A DNA stretch of 64,000 bases. It comes from Antedon mediterranea. Taxonomy: Eukaryota > Echinodermata > Crinoidea > Comatulida > Antedonidae. Made by a program: the position numbers and the translations under genes. The stretch covers positions 4,255,001-4,319,000 of the forward strand of contig NC_092680.1 of the NCBI RefSeq assembly GCF_964355755.1, written 5' to 3'. Positions 32,701 to 44,913 of the stretch are shown here, piece by piece (position 1 is the first letter of the stretch; each line of letters begins with the position of its first letter). The notes beneath the pieces are model-generated. The model had not been told where the DNA came from. It saw nothing but the letters and a program-made list of their open reading frames with translations, and ran no database searches.

Positions 32701-35301
32701 ATGTCTACTTGCATGTATTCCCTTTGGCTAGAGGCCAAAATGTCTAGCATTATATGATTAAATTTTGGCATATAACCCAATGAGGCCCAACCGAGCACAT
32801 TATATTACATGCTGCTCGCAGGCCTCCACTTATATTATGTTGCATGCATGGCGTTTGCCAAATGCATATTTTGTAACTTATTTCAATTTAAAAAAAGTGT
32901 ACATTTAAGGTTTTGATCATGGATATACGCCTAGCTACCTATTATGTTTTGCAGTAATAAGCAAGTAATAAATATGATGAGCTTGTCAAGGTCGTAACAG
33001 TGTCAGAGAGAGAGAGAAAATAGTATGTTTTAAAGCGTTTAAAAACCAGCCAGCAGAAATAGGCTCATAATAATTATCAAATGATCGATATTGTCAGATA
33101 TATAGAGCGAGAGGCGGCTTAGCTAGCTATATAAAGAAAATCTCCATAACAATTGAAATATTCAAAAAAATCAAGGTGGTAGTGGTAAACAATTGTGTGC
33201 TAATTTCTGTACAGTATTTTATTCCATATCATATACTTAAAAACAAAATGTGCTCATTAATATATCTTTATCGCGTTAATACACCGTTCAATATACCGGT
33301 TCAATGTGAATCAGTGCTGATGTGATTATAGTACCGTACTAATCCATACTTCCATCTTCTATAATACGGCAACAAGTAGCAAGCTGTTTTCAGGTATAGC
33401 CTACTCGAAGATGATAGACATTCTTAAGAACAAAAGATTTCAAAATCATTACGTGGTGTTGTGAAATACCGTAACGCTTTTATTACAGTGTAGAAAAGAA
33501 GACCGAATGAGAACAATTAACATACGGTAGCCTTCCACAACCAAGACCAAATCGAAGTAGGAATATTATAAAGCTTACATTAGGAAGCAACGCAATTACG
33601 TAAGCGCAACGCAAGCAATTTGACCAATCACGATGAATCATTATCCATCGCTGACATGATTGGTCAAATTACTTACATTGCGCTTACGTCCTTCCATTGC
33701 GTCCTAGTGGGAATTAAAAGAAGCTTAAGTATGCGCAACATCAACGCACACGTTACCACGGAGAGAGACGTGCGCAAAAACTGTGACATTGTTCATCACA
33801 ATTTGAACGCACGCGACAGCTGTTTTTCAAATGCTTAGTTCCCAAGAGAGACGCAACACAAGGACGTAACGCAACGCAAGTTACTGTGAGATCTATAATA
33901 ATATAATATAATAGATTTATATAGTGCACAAAATTATAACAAAAATGATTTTATTTCCTCTGATTATATAAATCAAATGTTTACTGTATTTTATAACCTC
34001 CTTCTTTATTTCCTTGTTTTTATTAAATTAAAACTAAAGTCCACTTTAGAAAGAAACTAACTGGGACTAGCCGTGGTAAGAACAGTATCCAATGTGTCTT
34101 TTTACTAGGCTGTTCCTGTTATTGTATTTTGTTGTATATTTAAAATTAAATTGTCAGTGTGAATACGGTATGTTGCAATCATTTGAAAGAAGTGTTCTTT
34201 TTCATTTTCTATTAATGACGTGAATCACATTATCGATCATCACGTGATGTATTTGGAATTGTAATAATTGTAATGACGAAATTAATTTAGGTCTATAATG
34301 ATTTCATTCTTGAGACGGTACCAGTAGTAATAATAGAAGTGTCGTTGACCGTATTAATGATATTTAAATATTAAACTTGAAATGTACTTATAACAGCTTA
34401 ATATTATTTACAATAATAATAATAACAACAACTAAAGAATGACATAAATTTACTCCGTTCCAATCCTGATCTTTTTTCATTTACTGTCTATCAATATAAT
34501 GACATATGAACAACATTGCATGTGAAAGAACAGACACTGTGATATTTATGAATGTTTCTAGTATTAATAAAAATGAAACATTAAATAAAGGTATTTATTT
34601 TATATTCAATATGAATGTCGTCCATCCACTATACTATTACAAAAGTCCTGCTTTAAATAATGACATGATATAGTACTCTTATTTAAAGATGTATTGTCCC
34701 CACAAAAACATGGAAAATGAAGATTAATTAAATCAGATTTTGAATGTTATTTTGTAGTTTTAATAAAGTTAATCACTTCCATAGAAAAAAAAACTAAAAA
34801 AAAATGTTTTCATTTGTAAAATGACAAAATAAATGGTTAAATTCAACCAAAAATCTAATGACTGGCAGCCAATTTGACCATTTTTTGCTTTAAATTACAT
34901 TTTTTTTCACTCAAATTTTTGGTCAAAGTGGATAACTATTATGTTCTATTAAAATGGAATATTCAACCAAATTTTTTAAAGAATTTTTTTTTCAGGGGGA
35001 CAATACATCTTGTATATTTTGTAGGGCTATATTAATATATATATTAAAAACACAGTATTTTTCAAGGCATACCTGTCTCTCCTGCACCACTGTCGAACTC
35101 CTCTTGAAGTCGAACGAATAGAAGATTGTAATTGTATAGCACACCTAACACAGGTATGTACATCAACGCTGAAACACACACAATCGCCCATCCTTGGTAC
35201 TCTTGTAAAAGTTTCTGAGTCCGTTTGGAGCATTGTGCAACGCAATTTGTTTCTAAATGTTCGTGGAAGGCAACAGCAGGCTTCTCGATATCCTTCCCCA
35301 T
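23720..35301 (-). CDS. SLC16/monocarboxylate-transporter-like MFS protein, paralogue 1
   Basis: Six exons in transcript order: 35073-35301, 30187-30483, 27816-28186, 26609-26834, 24778-24921 and 23720-23925. They give exactly 491 codons (490 residues) with intron phases 1,1,0,1,1 and GT-AG borders. Membrane segments start near residue 37 (GWAIVCVSALMYIPV). Exon 2 holds GWIGCIAIALLTLPS and RGVVALGFLMCSGGLF. Exon 3 has GWRGALRVMSG, then a charged loop (about 216-268), as in SLC16 proteins. TM8 carries D324 and R328 (GGADLFGRLF), the same spacing as D302/R306 of rat MCT1. The usual TM1 signature DGGWGW is reduced to EYQGWA. The protein ends in -VTTV, a class I PDZ ligand. Likely a proton-coupled or facilitative carrier of small organic anions at the plasma membrane; substrate unknown. 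The next gene upstream (41522-52937) is its paralogue. ATG 35301 is the first in frame. Confidence 0.9.
23978..24122 (+). mobile_element. MITE family B (diverged)
   Basis: AAGCTTGGTTCTCAATTGGA at left, AGGAACCAAGCT at right, ACGCAACGTCGACGGCGCAA and GTGATTGGTCAAATTACTTG inside. In transporter 1 intron 23926-24777, next to another B and an A copy. Confidence 0.75.
24127..24233 (+). mobile_element. MITE family B (short, adjacent copy)
   Basis: GTTTGGTTCCAACTAGACGC at left and TTGCGTCTAAGTAGAAACCA at right are inverted; it directly follows the copy at 23978. Confidence 0.72.
24242..24383 (+). mobile_element. MITE family A, right end missing, three internal units
   Basis: AAGCTCTGTCTACATTATCA at left, then three copies of the CAAATATGGTAGTGATAT unit (other copies have one or two), then CATGTCCATATATGGGC where similarity stops. 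Confidence 0.8.
25110..25325 (+). repeat. 44-bp minisatellite (about five units)
   Basis: TTCATAACATGAA starts at 25122, 25168, 25212, 25256 and 25301 (period 44-46). The spacer reads AAATGAAATTATGCATA. In transporter 1 intron 24922-26608. Confidence 0.88.
26880..27436 (+). mobile_element. 5'-truncated LINE (non-LTR) 3' end
   Basis: The frame ending at 27248 reads PSYEQRLRTLKLPTIYNRL, then SRTNAFFYSVFISFPRMWDE and IP. This is the pattern found just C-terminal to the reverse transcriptase in CR1/L2/Rex-type elements (tyrosine-x-x-R-L-x-x-L-x-L-P, then RTN-FF-W-x-x-IP). It is followed by a short 3' UTR and a tail of AATATG/AATATA repeats after AATAAATGAA, as such LINEs have. No reverse transcriptase core remains. 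It is antisense within transporter 1 intron 26835-27815. Confidence 0.65.
27516..27697. mobile_element. Inverted-repeat element C
   Basis: Ends GGTTTATC / GATAAACC. The arms contain ATGATAGGAAAGGTTTGGGA and TCCCAAACCCTTCCCATCAT, so about 75 bp on each side can pair with scattered mismatches. The centre is ACGACGTACGCGTCGT-like. In transporter 1 intron, next to the LINE fragment. Confidence 0.78.
29891..30024 (+). mobile_element. MITE family B (degenerate)
   Basis: ACGTAAGGAAGAGCGACGCA, TTTGACCAATCACGGCATGA, CGCTTGTGATTGGTCAATTT and GCGTTGCGAAAAAA, ending AACTAAGCTT. In transporter 1 intron 28187-30186. Confidence 0.65.
30514..30842 (-). mobile_element. MITE family F
   Basis: AAAGATAATTGTCCCCCTAA at one end and GGGGGACAATACATGTTTA at the other. 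Internal TATGCCATTTTAATATCACA, TTGACCAAAAACTGGATCG and GAATAACTTGATTAAAACTG blocks. In transporter 1 intron 1. Confidence 0.82.
30900..30975 (+). mobile_element. MITE family F, end fragment
   Basis: CATGTCCCCCAAAAACATGA then TTATTCAAATCAGACTTATA match one terminus of family F only. Confidence 0.55.
31153..31164 (+). repeat. Poly-G run
   Basis: Twelve consecutive G residues; low complexity. Confidence 0.9.
33571..33726 (+). mobile_element. MITE family B
   Basis: AAGCTTACATTAGGAAGCAA at left, TAGTGGGAATTAAAAGAAGC then TT at right. ACGTAAGCGCAACGCAAGCA, TTTGACCAATCACGATGA and their inverted counterparts lie inside. A partial B arm follows at 33830-33885. In transporter 1 intron 1. Confidence 0.82.
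34684..35013 (+). mobile_element. MITE family F
   Basis: AAAGATGTATTGTCCCCACA at left and GGGGGACAATACATCTT at right. This is the best-preserved copy, about 330 bp, with TTTTGGTCAAAGTGGATAAC and AAAATGGAATATTCAACC inside. It lies 60 bp from the first coding exon of transporter 1. Confidence 0.85.
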
Positions 35302-36292
35302 TCAAACCACCTGATTTGGTTTACAAATAGCTGTATTTTACCCAGCTCCCCGATTCCAAAGAACACGAGGAAACCAGCGTAACCAAACGTTATTAACGAA
35401 ATCTAGTATCTACCTCACAATTCAGGATACACTGATTTAAAACGTATTATAATTTGACTGCGTTACAGCGTTTATTTATAGATTTCCACTTCACAGGCTT
35501 AACAGCTGATCGAATGTAAACAAAGAATATACGAAGCAGCAATATGCATCAACAATAACGGAATCTCTTCCACAGCGCGATAAGACTTAGCTGTCAACAA
35601 ATTCCTTGCTTTTCCTACCAAAATACATCAACAGGCCCAAGATGACATTATTATAAGAAGGGCTAACATCCACACTAAAATGTGCGTCGTTTTCCTCTGC
35701 TGCCTGAACGTATGCTGCTGTGGTTGTAAAAAATAATAGATGTCTAGCTACGTTTAGCTATGGAGACAATGCGCATTGGCTTACTGCGCATGCCGGTTTT
35801 GACCGGTTCTTATCGGTCGGAACAATCAATTCTATTCGCCCATAAAAAACCATTGTTACTGGTGTATTTGAATCAATTTCGAAATGTTTTTATTAGAAAA
35901 CCTACTTTAGTTATTACGGTTCATTCGGATTATGGTTGAATATAATTATGTCGAATTATGTTTTCTAATCTTAAAATAAAAAGAAAAATAAATCAGCGAT
36001 GTTTGACAGTCTTTTTTCGTGCGAAACCAGATGTGATTCTCAAAATTTATTTTTTTTACATCTCTCAGTGTAATGCCAATTACCTAAATTAATAAATAAA
36101 ATGAATTACAACGTGAACTATTTGTTCGTAATGATTGTATAATTTAACTGAAACAAAAAATGTCATGTGGTGCACGAAATCTAGGCCCATTTATGATCAT
36201 GGAGGTATTCCATATAATGCTTACGGAGGCCCGGGTTCGATCGATCGCTGGGTCTATCTATCTCATTAGAATGTATTGTAGGGTGGCTAATA

Positions 36293-36305
36293 GGGGGGGG
36301 GGGGG
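36293..36305 (+). repeat. Poly-G run
   Basis: Thirteen consecutive G residues; low complexity. Confidence 0.88.
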
Positions 36306-37335
36306 TGATGGCGCAAGAATTTTTCCAAATCGTCTCAATTATGGAAATAGGAATACATGTAAAACAAATAAATGTAACAATTAAATGGGGTAATGTTTGT
36401 AGAAATTGTAATTGTTGATGCAATTCAGTTCTTGATTGCAATATCATATTATATATTTTTATATATACCAGAATAAAATATTTAAAAAATCAATAAAAAT
36501 AATAATGTTCAGCGCTTAGAGGTTTCACAACTTTAGGCGCTATAACAATTCAGGATATTAATATTATTATTATTAGGCCTATATAACAGGAAAATCGGAA
36601 TATTAACAACAGGTAGGCCTACTCTACATTGTAGTGCCAGCCTCATTAATGATTGTAGAATTCTTTATTTTATTATTTTAAGAAAATCGATATCATAATG
36701 GCTTGATATGTGTAGGCTTAATTCAATTTAAAATGTTTTAGTCTTATAAACAACGTCTCTTATATAAGTCAAAGATGCTCTCCGGGTGGAATGTCATCCT
36801 GAGATGAGTAGTATTGTAATTAGTACAGTTTTATTTATAGTTTATACGGAATTTTACTTTCTATAGACCAGAGATTCCAAAATAAAAGATTGATTGATAA
36901 TATGAATTTGACCCTGGTAAATATAGCTATGGTAATTAAAAAGGTGTACCTCGATGCAAATTTGATTGTCACTCGCTTTGATTAAATAATCCAGCTCTGC
37001 CATAATTCCCAGGTAATGTTGATTGTGTACGGCCTTCATTAAAAATCTAACTGTGATAGCTTATCGATCATCTTTCTTCAGTGACCTAAGAAAACGTGCA
37101 CTAATATCTATTCATACGCGGTAAATTGAAATTAGGTATCTCTTGTTTGATTGTTAGAAGGACGAATGATACAAACAGTAGTGACCATAGGCGGAGCAAA
37201 GATGTACAGGGGAGGGGGGTCTTAACATATACATCGGAAAAGAGAAAATAAATTCAGCAGTTAATTTTACAATTTTTGGCCCGTGTGTGACCATGACTCT
37301 ATATCACATGACACAACTCGTTTGGATAGTCTATA

Positions 37336-37503
37336 AAGCTCTGTCCACACTATCAAACTTTATGTGACAACAAAATTTAATGTGCCCATATATGGACATG
37401 ATGGCGTTATATCCCTAGCATAATTTATTTTGGGTATATCACTACTATATTTGGGCACATCACACTTTTGTCAAACTAGTTTGATAGTGTAGACAGAGCT
37501 TTG
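37336..37503 (-). mobile_element. MITE family A (reverse orientation)
   Basis: AAGCTCTGTCCACACTATCA at left and AGTTTGATAGTGTAGACAGA then GCTT at right. The core is inverted relative to most copies, with two TATCACTACTATATTT-type units. Confidence 0.85.
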
Positions 37504-37865
37504 AGCAAGATCTGTGATCCATCAAGCTCATAATTTCGGAATTTTTTATATAAGTGCTAAATTAGTTTTTCAAAAGCAATCAAATTAAGTAATTCATTCC
37601 GAAATATACCGGTTTAATCCTATTCAATGCAAATCAATGTAAATTATTTTAAAATAAAATTCTAGTCTACATTAGAAAAACATCCTCTTTACAATTAAAG
37701 GGTTGATGCACATTAATTAGTTTCATATAAGATGATAATAATTCTGTTATTGTTTTGTTCCTTTCATGTGAGGCGTTTCCAGAAAAATACAGAAAGTTGT
37801 GATGAAATCATGGTAACACGCACTCTGTTGCATCCGTTCGTAACCTGATGTAACTGCGCATGGCT

Positions 37866-38107
37866 AAAGCTTGGTTCCCACTAGAGACGCAACGCAAGCG
37901 AGTTGATCAATCACACAAGTGACAGTTCGGATGATCCATCGTTGCGAAACATCCTTTTGAGTTTCGTCTCTCGCTCTTGGGAACATAAAGCCCTGGTTTC
38001 CACTTGGACACAACGACGCACGATACAATCACAATTGCCGCGACTGTGGTCACATTACTTGCGTTGCGCTTACATACGTCTTTGCGTTGCCTCCTAATCG
38101 AAACCAA
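37866..38107 (+). mobile_element. Two abutting MITE family B copies
   Basis: First 37866-37989: AAGCTTGGTTCCCACTAGAG to CTCGCTCTTGGGAACATAAA. Second from 37989: CCCTGGTTTCCACTTGGACA to TGCGTTGCCTCCTAATCGAA. Both have degenerate interiors with CAATCACA blocks. Confidence 0.68.
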
Positions 38108-41100
38108 AAACCTTAAAACCATGCATTGATATATGTCTATACGACTAACTTAACTGCAGTGTATGCAGTGGAGCCTCTATCGAGGGGACATTTTCCTTTT
38201 TAATAGGCTAGCCTTTCAAAATTGCCCTTTGTTCATTTCACGAGAAGACTCCTTAAAAGATGTATTCCAAAGAAGGGGTTTTACTGATACACTGTTCTGC
38301 CGCCTATAGGCCTAATGAGGAATCTTGCACTAAGCATGAACTTGTTACTTGTCACGAGACAGACAGAATGTGTTGTCCAATAAATTATGAAGTACTAATA
38401 ATACTTTGCATTTTGTCTAGCAACATCTATTAGTCTTATATCATAAATTCGAACCGTTCATCATCTGTTGATGATAGTCTGGAAGAGAACGTCGAACAAT
38501 GTCCTATTCATATAGTGGAGCGTACCGGTATGATGCATCATGACAGTTGACTATAATGCAAAGCTTACATATTTCCTAAATTAACTTAACCCTCTCAATC
38601 TGTTTCTGTCCCCAAGGCTGTGGCAGGGCCTAGTGCTGAGGCAGGGAGAGCACACCATATCATCTTTTTTTGTCTGCGGTTGACGCCACCTGTATTCGGT
38701 CTCGTACATTTTATGTTTAGCATTCTCAATTTTAAGAATACCCGCGTTATAATGTCAGAACATTAGGAACAGATAATACAAATTTTTGTGAAGATGCCGA
38801 TGGATGTTTATACCAACTTTGAACGTATGAATTGCATGCCTCACTGGCTCGCACTTTGGTAAAACTATCACGATTCGACCTGTCCATTTAATTGAGGTGA
38901 CGTCATATTAAGTGTTTGTTCTCATAAACAGACCTATGCATCGACGCTGACAGTTTAAATATTTGCCAGGTCTTGTACACTAAATTATGTTAGTATAACC
39001 ATGAAATTAAATTGTATATCAAAAAAGGAGCTGATATAGGGTTTGTAAATAGATATTAATAATAACAGCTGTTGACAATGCGGTTTTGTCGCGCAGTAGA
39101 CCGATGGTAAAGATAGGCTACAAAAGTTAACATGTGACGTAATAGGTAGGCTATGCACACAATGGAGCAGATCCGTTAGGAACGTGAGGATAGGGAACAA
39201 TTTATGAGAACATTAGTAAAAGTTATCGGAAAAGTATATTTTTGTTTAGCCCTAAGCGTTATATATCACAATCCTTTATAATTAGCACTGTCCTTATTGT
39301 GTTTATTTCTATCAATTCCAGTCAACCATCCGTGCAAATGAATAAGTCAAACGTACCCTTTTAATACAAATTTGTTTGAGACACCACACAGTACGAAGCC
39401 TTTTCAATAAGGTAAATGTAGAACAATCGGTTTCACATGAACGGATTGTCTGTTCTCTTAAATATAATACCTTTCTGTTTGCTTTTTAAAATCATACACA
39501 AATAACATGCCGACGTTTTGATACGGAAGTTTTAAACTGTTTACAATCGATATAAAACCTCTTTTATAGTTGTTGGGATGATAGGTGGCGCTATCTACAG
39601 TATTTCCAATACGAAAACATTGATGTCTAACTCATGTCAAGGTTCGTTTCGTGTTTTCCTACGTTTCGTGTTTTCCGAAGTTGCTTATTGCATATATTGT
39701 ATCTTCTTTGGTTATGTGTAACATTACTGTATATACTGTACTTAATTTATTTAGGAATGCAATATCATAAACTATAGTTTTAAAATTGAATGTTATTATT
39801 TTTATACTGACCGTGAGGAACACAAAAATAGTCAGATGTCAAATATAAGGACGGTGTGAACAATACAACGCATGTTAGCAAACGATGGCGAAAATCTATA
39901 GATCAAACAGCGTTCCATACTTTTTAAAAATTACATGAAAAAATTCCAAAACATTAATTGTATGTCATCAACACTTCTGCTAAACACTGCAGACTGTGAT
40001 CGTATATCTACTAGATGATGCCAAAGTCTCATAAACAGGATTAAGAAATGTACAAACATTTCCTTATGACGTTACAACATATAAACACACAAGTTAGTTT
40101 ATTTAAATACTTTTATTGCATTTTTTGCTTACTCTACTGTCTTTATCAATACAAACAAATCAAGACAATATATCGTATTCTCCAATGAACATAAAGTACA
40201 TGTTTTTGTCAATTATTCATCTATGGGTTGACTTGAGTTGTTGATGAGCATAATTTAAATAAGCTATACTATAATAACGTTAAAGTACGTACTGGACAAT
40301 TTTCTCCGGAAAATTAAGGAAGTAAGAAAATTGTATTACTGTTTATGATATGGAATCGATGCTGAATTGTCGAAAATATCTTAGTATGCAAAAGAATTCC
40401 TTTAATGTAAACGAAAACAATTTACATATATATATATGTGCACTCTTAGCAATACTAATAGCACAATTTATACTTTTTAACTTATGTATTATTTCCAAAT
40501 AACCATTGAAACAACCCCTCAACGAACATGGGGTACCACCATAGTAATGAACTAAGTCTTTTTAACTAATTCTAAATATCTAAATAAGCAAAAGGTTCAT
40601 ATAAACATCACCGCTTAAACATTTACCATCGTGCACACTAGAAAAATATTAATATATCACTTAGCACTTTATCGAGAGAAAAAACAATGTAACGTATAAA
40701 ACATCTCAGTATCTCGATTTCCAGAATAGTAATAATGAGAAACTTAATAGCACCTATTTCACACATTTTCTCATATAAACATAAACCATGGAGAATTTTT
40801 TACAAACTAGTAACATGACCAGTCGAGCTTTAGTGAAATATACAATTTTTTTTTAATGCAAGTCCCTTGCAAGTCCCCTTATTGTATCTGTGAAGAATTA
40901 TGAACTACGCACCAAGTCGTGCACATGCGCACAAAGACTGTTAAACTGTTAAGATAAGGAATTTAACACTAAAACGTATTTACATCCACAATTGCAAATT
41001 TACTGTTTAAACATCGTTATATTAACACAAGCTCTAACTGGTCTCGGAAAATTGAAATCTAATGGGACTTGTAACATGCTGTATTAAGGTCAGTAATGAC

Positions 41101-41172
41101 ACGAGCGGCCACCGTAACGAGATGACGTCACATGTTCGACTTTTCTATACACATCAGCTAAACCGTTACTTA

Positions 41173-41178
41173 TTTATT
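41173..41178 (-). terminator. Candidate transporter 2 poly(A) signal
   Basis: TTTATT on the plus strand gives AATAAA, about 345 bp downstream of the stop of transporter 2. Confidence 0.3.
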
Positions 41179-41521
41179 TTGCCGAGTGGTTTTCAGTTTC
41201 CATTTGTTTTGCTTTTTTAAAAACAAAACTTCAAAAGTGTGTTATAAATAAATTAAATAAATAAAGTGTATAATGTTTCATTCTATGACTTCAACATACT
41301 TTCTATTTTGTAAATTTAATTTGTGTGAACAGGTACTTTATAGTTTATGATTTTTAAAGTCTAAACAAATCGTTTTAATGCTCGAATGCATGTACGTAAT
41401 GCGGTTGTAGTACTGTAGTTTAACATGTCCACAAAATGTCAATACGTTCGCAAGACTAAACATCTGTCACGTAGGCCTACTGTTAATTGAAGCAACAAAG
41501 GTGGTCCTTCAGGAAGGACGT

Positions 41522-44500
41522 TTAGACGGTGGTGATTATGTTTTCAATGTAGTAGACTTCGGTGTGTGACTGTGGTTGATGAAGAGCTGGTATACTCATC
41601 ATACTTCCAAGGTATTTTACACGATGTGTTTCTGTGAGCTGATGTTTCGAAGTCCTGGTTCGATGACGTACAATTAAGATTAACACCATTGCCGAAACAT
41701 GTAAAACACCACATAGGTAAAACGTAGCATTGTAGGTACCAGTTGCATCCAATAGAGTACCTAGTGTAAAAAAACGAAAACGTCACAAGTTACTACAAAA
41801 CCAGACCTCTCTGTGGGGAGCAAGGATGACATTTTGCTTTTACATGAGAATGTTTAAAGTTCTATTTTATTGAGCGCTCCAGTTCCAGCTCAAAGTTTTG
41901 ACACGCCAGGTGTGCCAAACTTTTTTTAGGCATATTAATCTAAAATCCCCGTCAAAACATAGACTATAAAAGTCAACAAAAAGCATGCCTACTTTTTTGT
42001 TCAGATCAACCATTCAACGCAAGGATATGGAATGGAAAGTATTGTCCAAGAGAATAGAATTCAGTGTTTTATGGCACAGTTGAATATAATAAGCCTACTA
42101 ACCTGCAATTACTGAGCCAAGAAGATTTCCAATTCCAAAGGCTACACAAAGAAAGGTGCAACCAACAGAAGTTTGATTAGGCTGGAACACTTCAACGCAC
42201 AGAGGAAACCAAAGCGTGTTGATCAAAGACCTCGCCAGGCTCAGAACTATTATAGAACATTAAAAACAATAGTTAAAATCTAATAATTAACTACTAAAAT
42301 AGCTGTAAACACAATATGGTTAGCTCTGCTGTAAATCTTAAACATTGGCCAAATACTAATTTCTTTAGTTTATTATTATTTCAGATTTTAATAAAACCAA
42401 AATAGGAGAAGAATTGTCAAATTGACTGAGTCATTATAAGTTCATGGCAGTATGGTTTTTGTTGTCATTATTTTAAATTGAATTCTCAACATAATGCTGG
42501 ACAAATGTTCAATATGTTTGGCTAAAATACTGTTTTGGCATATTAAATTACAGTTGGAATAGTTCCATTGAAATGGAACGATTGATTGATTTAATCAGCA
42601 ATTAGATTAAATATTTTAGGATATCTAAATGTATGTCGTTGAAAATATTGATTGACCTTTACAGCATTTAAGTGCATCATGACGTCACGTGATGAAATAA
42701 TTAGTTACAAAACGGCCAAAAATGAGTTTGATTTCGGTGAATATTGAATGTTTTGGATACATTTATTGAATAATATTTTTTTTGTTAAGAAAATTATGAT
42801 TATGGCCAAATGTAGTTACAGTACATAAAACGAGCTACAAGATTGTGCTACATTGTGAGAAAATAATAACAGTGAACAAGAATTTAGAAGTCTAATAGAA
42901 AAAAAAGTCATACTAAAATGACAGTGTACCAAATACATATTTAAATGGACATCGATGTTCAGAGAGTGCTTTTTTGTGTAACAGTTGCTCGCCCGTGAGA
43001 ACTACATGCGTTAAATTAACAATACTGAAAAAGAAATACAGTTACTAAATTAATCCGCGAACCCACTATCACCGTTTATTCAGCGAAGCAATGTGAAATC
43101 CAAATTACTTTGCAGTAAACAAAGCCGCGGAGCAATCTTGCGAAATTTGGCGGGGAAAGCCCCAGACGATAAATGGTGATAGTGAGATAATCCTAACATT
43201 ACTATCACGAGGTAGTAAGTGTTACACAAAGCACATTTACTGAATACCGGGAAGTTTGAACAGTTTTACCTTAACGTGACCTTTCTTTTTTGAAAAAGAA
43301 GTGTTTCAATTACTTGACTCGTGTCTATTTGTTGGGATTACATCCAAGACATCTTTACTTAATTTGTATAGTTTTAAATTTGAATCTATCAGATTTCTAA
43401 AATTCTTTTAAATAAAAAAAAATGTGATTGATTGTGGCTCTTTCAAATTTGAAAAATGTCGTGAAAGAAAATCATTTAAATAGGTGGTAATAAAATATTG
43501 ATTTTAAGATACAAATTTGAATTGTCACATGACTAAATTATTTAATTTGTTTCCAAAATTGAACATCGCAGACAATCATTCACAAGTTTAGTTATATATT
43601 GGGCGTACACCTATTTGGTGTGATTTTATATATTGGTGGTCTGAGAAAAATAGTTCCACCCATCGCAGGTTGGTGGTTACCTATAATACATATTAGCACT
43701 CCGGCGAAGTTGTTGGCCATAAACGGTAGTACCACTGCCGGCACAGCACCCACGAGGCTAGCTAGCCCGTAGGAACTTGAAACCGCCAGCGGTAGATGAT
43801 CTCCAAGTAGGGTGCAGAGTACACGACCACCAAGCTCAGTTCCTCCCATCACGGTTAGGAATAGAGCACCATCCTCGTCGTCAAAGCCAACGCTACGCAG
43901 AAATCCAATCTATACAGATGTGGGTAGACTATGATGTTAGGCATATACATGAACATGGCGGACAACTGGAGGTGTTATGACGTTCATATTTAACATTTAA
44001 ACCTTAAACTTGCATATTTTAATACGTAAACATTTGAATTTGAATTTTTACTTCTAAAGCAGTTTTGATTGGTTGGCGTTTGAATTATAACATTTTCGTT
44101 TCGCGACAAGCAAATTAGAGCGACTGCAGTTAAACAGAAAACCAAAAAAGAAATGTTTTTTTTTTTTTTTTTTTTACCACAATACAATTTCGAAAAAACA
44201 TTGTATAAGCAATGATTTCGAAATTACATTTTGTTTTTTACAACAACCAATAGTAAACTGCTTTGTAATTAATTCACACGTCCAATACGCCTGCCATGAT
44301 CGTTACGATTTTTTCCTTAATATAAACTGACAAGAGGTTTCCACATGTCTAAGCAGGAAGAAACCTCTCCACTTAACGGTCTAATTAGTATGTGAACTTA
44401 GATTGACACCAAGGTTGAAGGAAAACATTACGCGATCTCAAATCTCAAATGTGGATATTAATTAATCCGAATGTAATTCATTTAGGAAACTCTGTAAAAG

Positions 44501-44875
44501 TTATTTAGCTTAGAAATAACTCTTAAAGAGAACACATCACATAAGTGACTTCTAGAAAGAAAGAACTCGGGTATGATGAACAGTTAAATTAATTAATTAG
44601 GCTTATCAAGCTAACGCAATAAACCAAAATATATCATGTACACATTGCGGCAATATGTATTTGTTAAGTTTTTCAACAGTTTAAAACTTTAAACGACTTG
44701 CGCGAGTGCTTTGATTTGAAACCGTCGTAAGTTCCCAAAACCTTCGTGTCTGAACCGACCGAGGAAATTCTCTTTGTTATCTATAACAACTAAAAGGCAT
44801 CCGTCTGACACAATCCTTGTCTCACCAAGCTGTCTCGGTTTACATTTTAAACAACAGAACCGCTCTTGATTACGT

Positions 44876-44913
<38 letters not shown>

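Larger units (their letters stand above)
35302..41521. other. Intergenic region between the two transporter genes
   Basis: 6.2 kb between the start of transporter 1 and the stop of transporter 2. The first kilobase must hold the transporter 1 promoter, but I see no convincing TATA or CCAAT arrangement. It contains a poly-G run, A and B MITEs and A/T simple repeats. I see no coding exon that I can support. Confidence 0.6.

Noticed and set aside
36220-36260. tRNA-like segment containing CCGGGTTCGATCGATC
   Set aside because: Resembles a T-arm/B box but no acceptor stem or A box can be placed at tRNA spacing; perhaps a SINE remnant.
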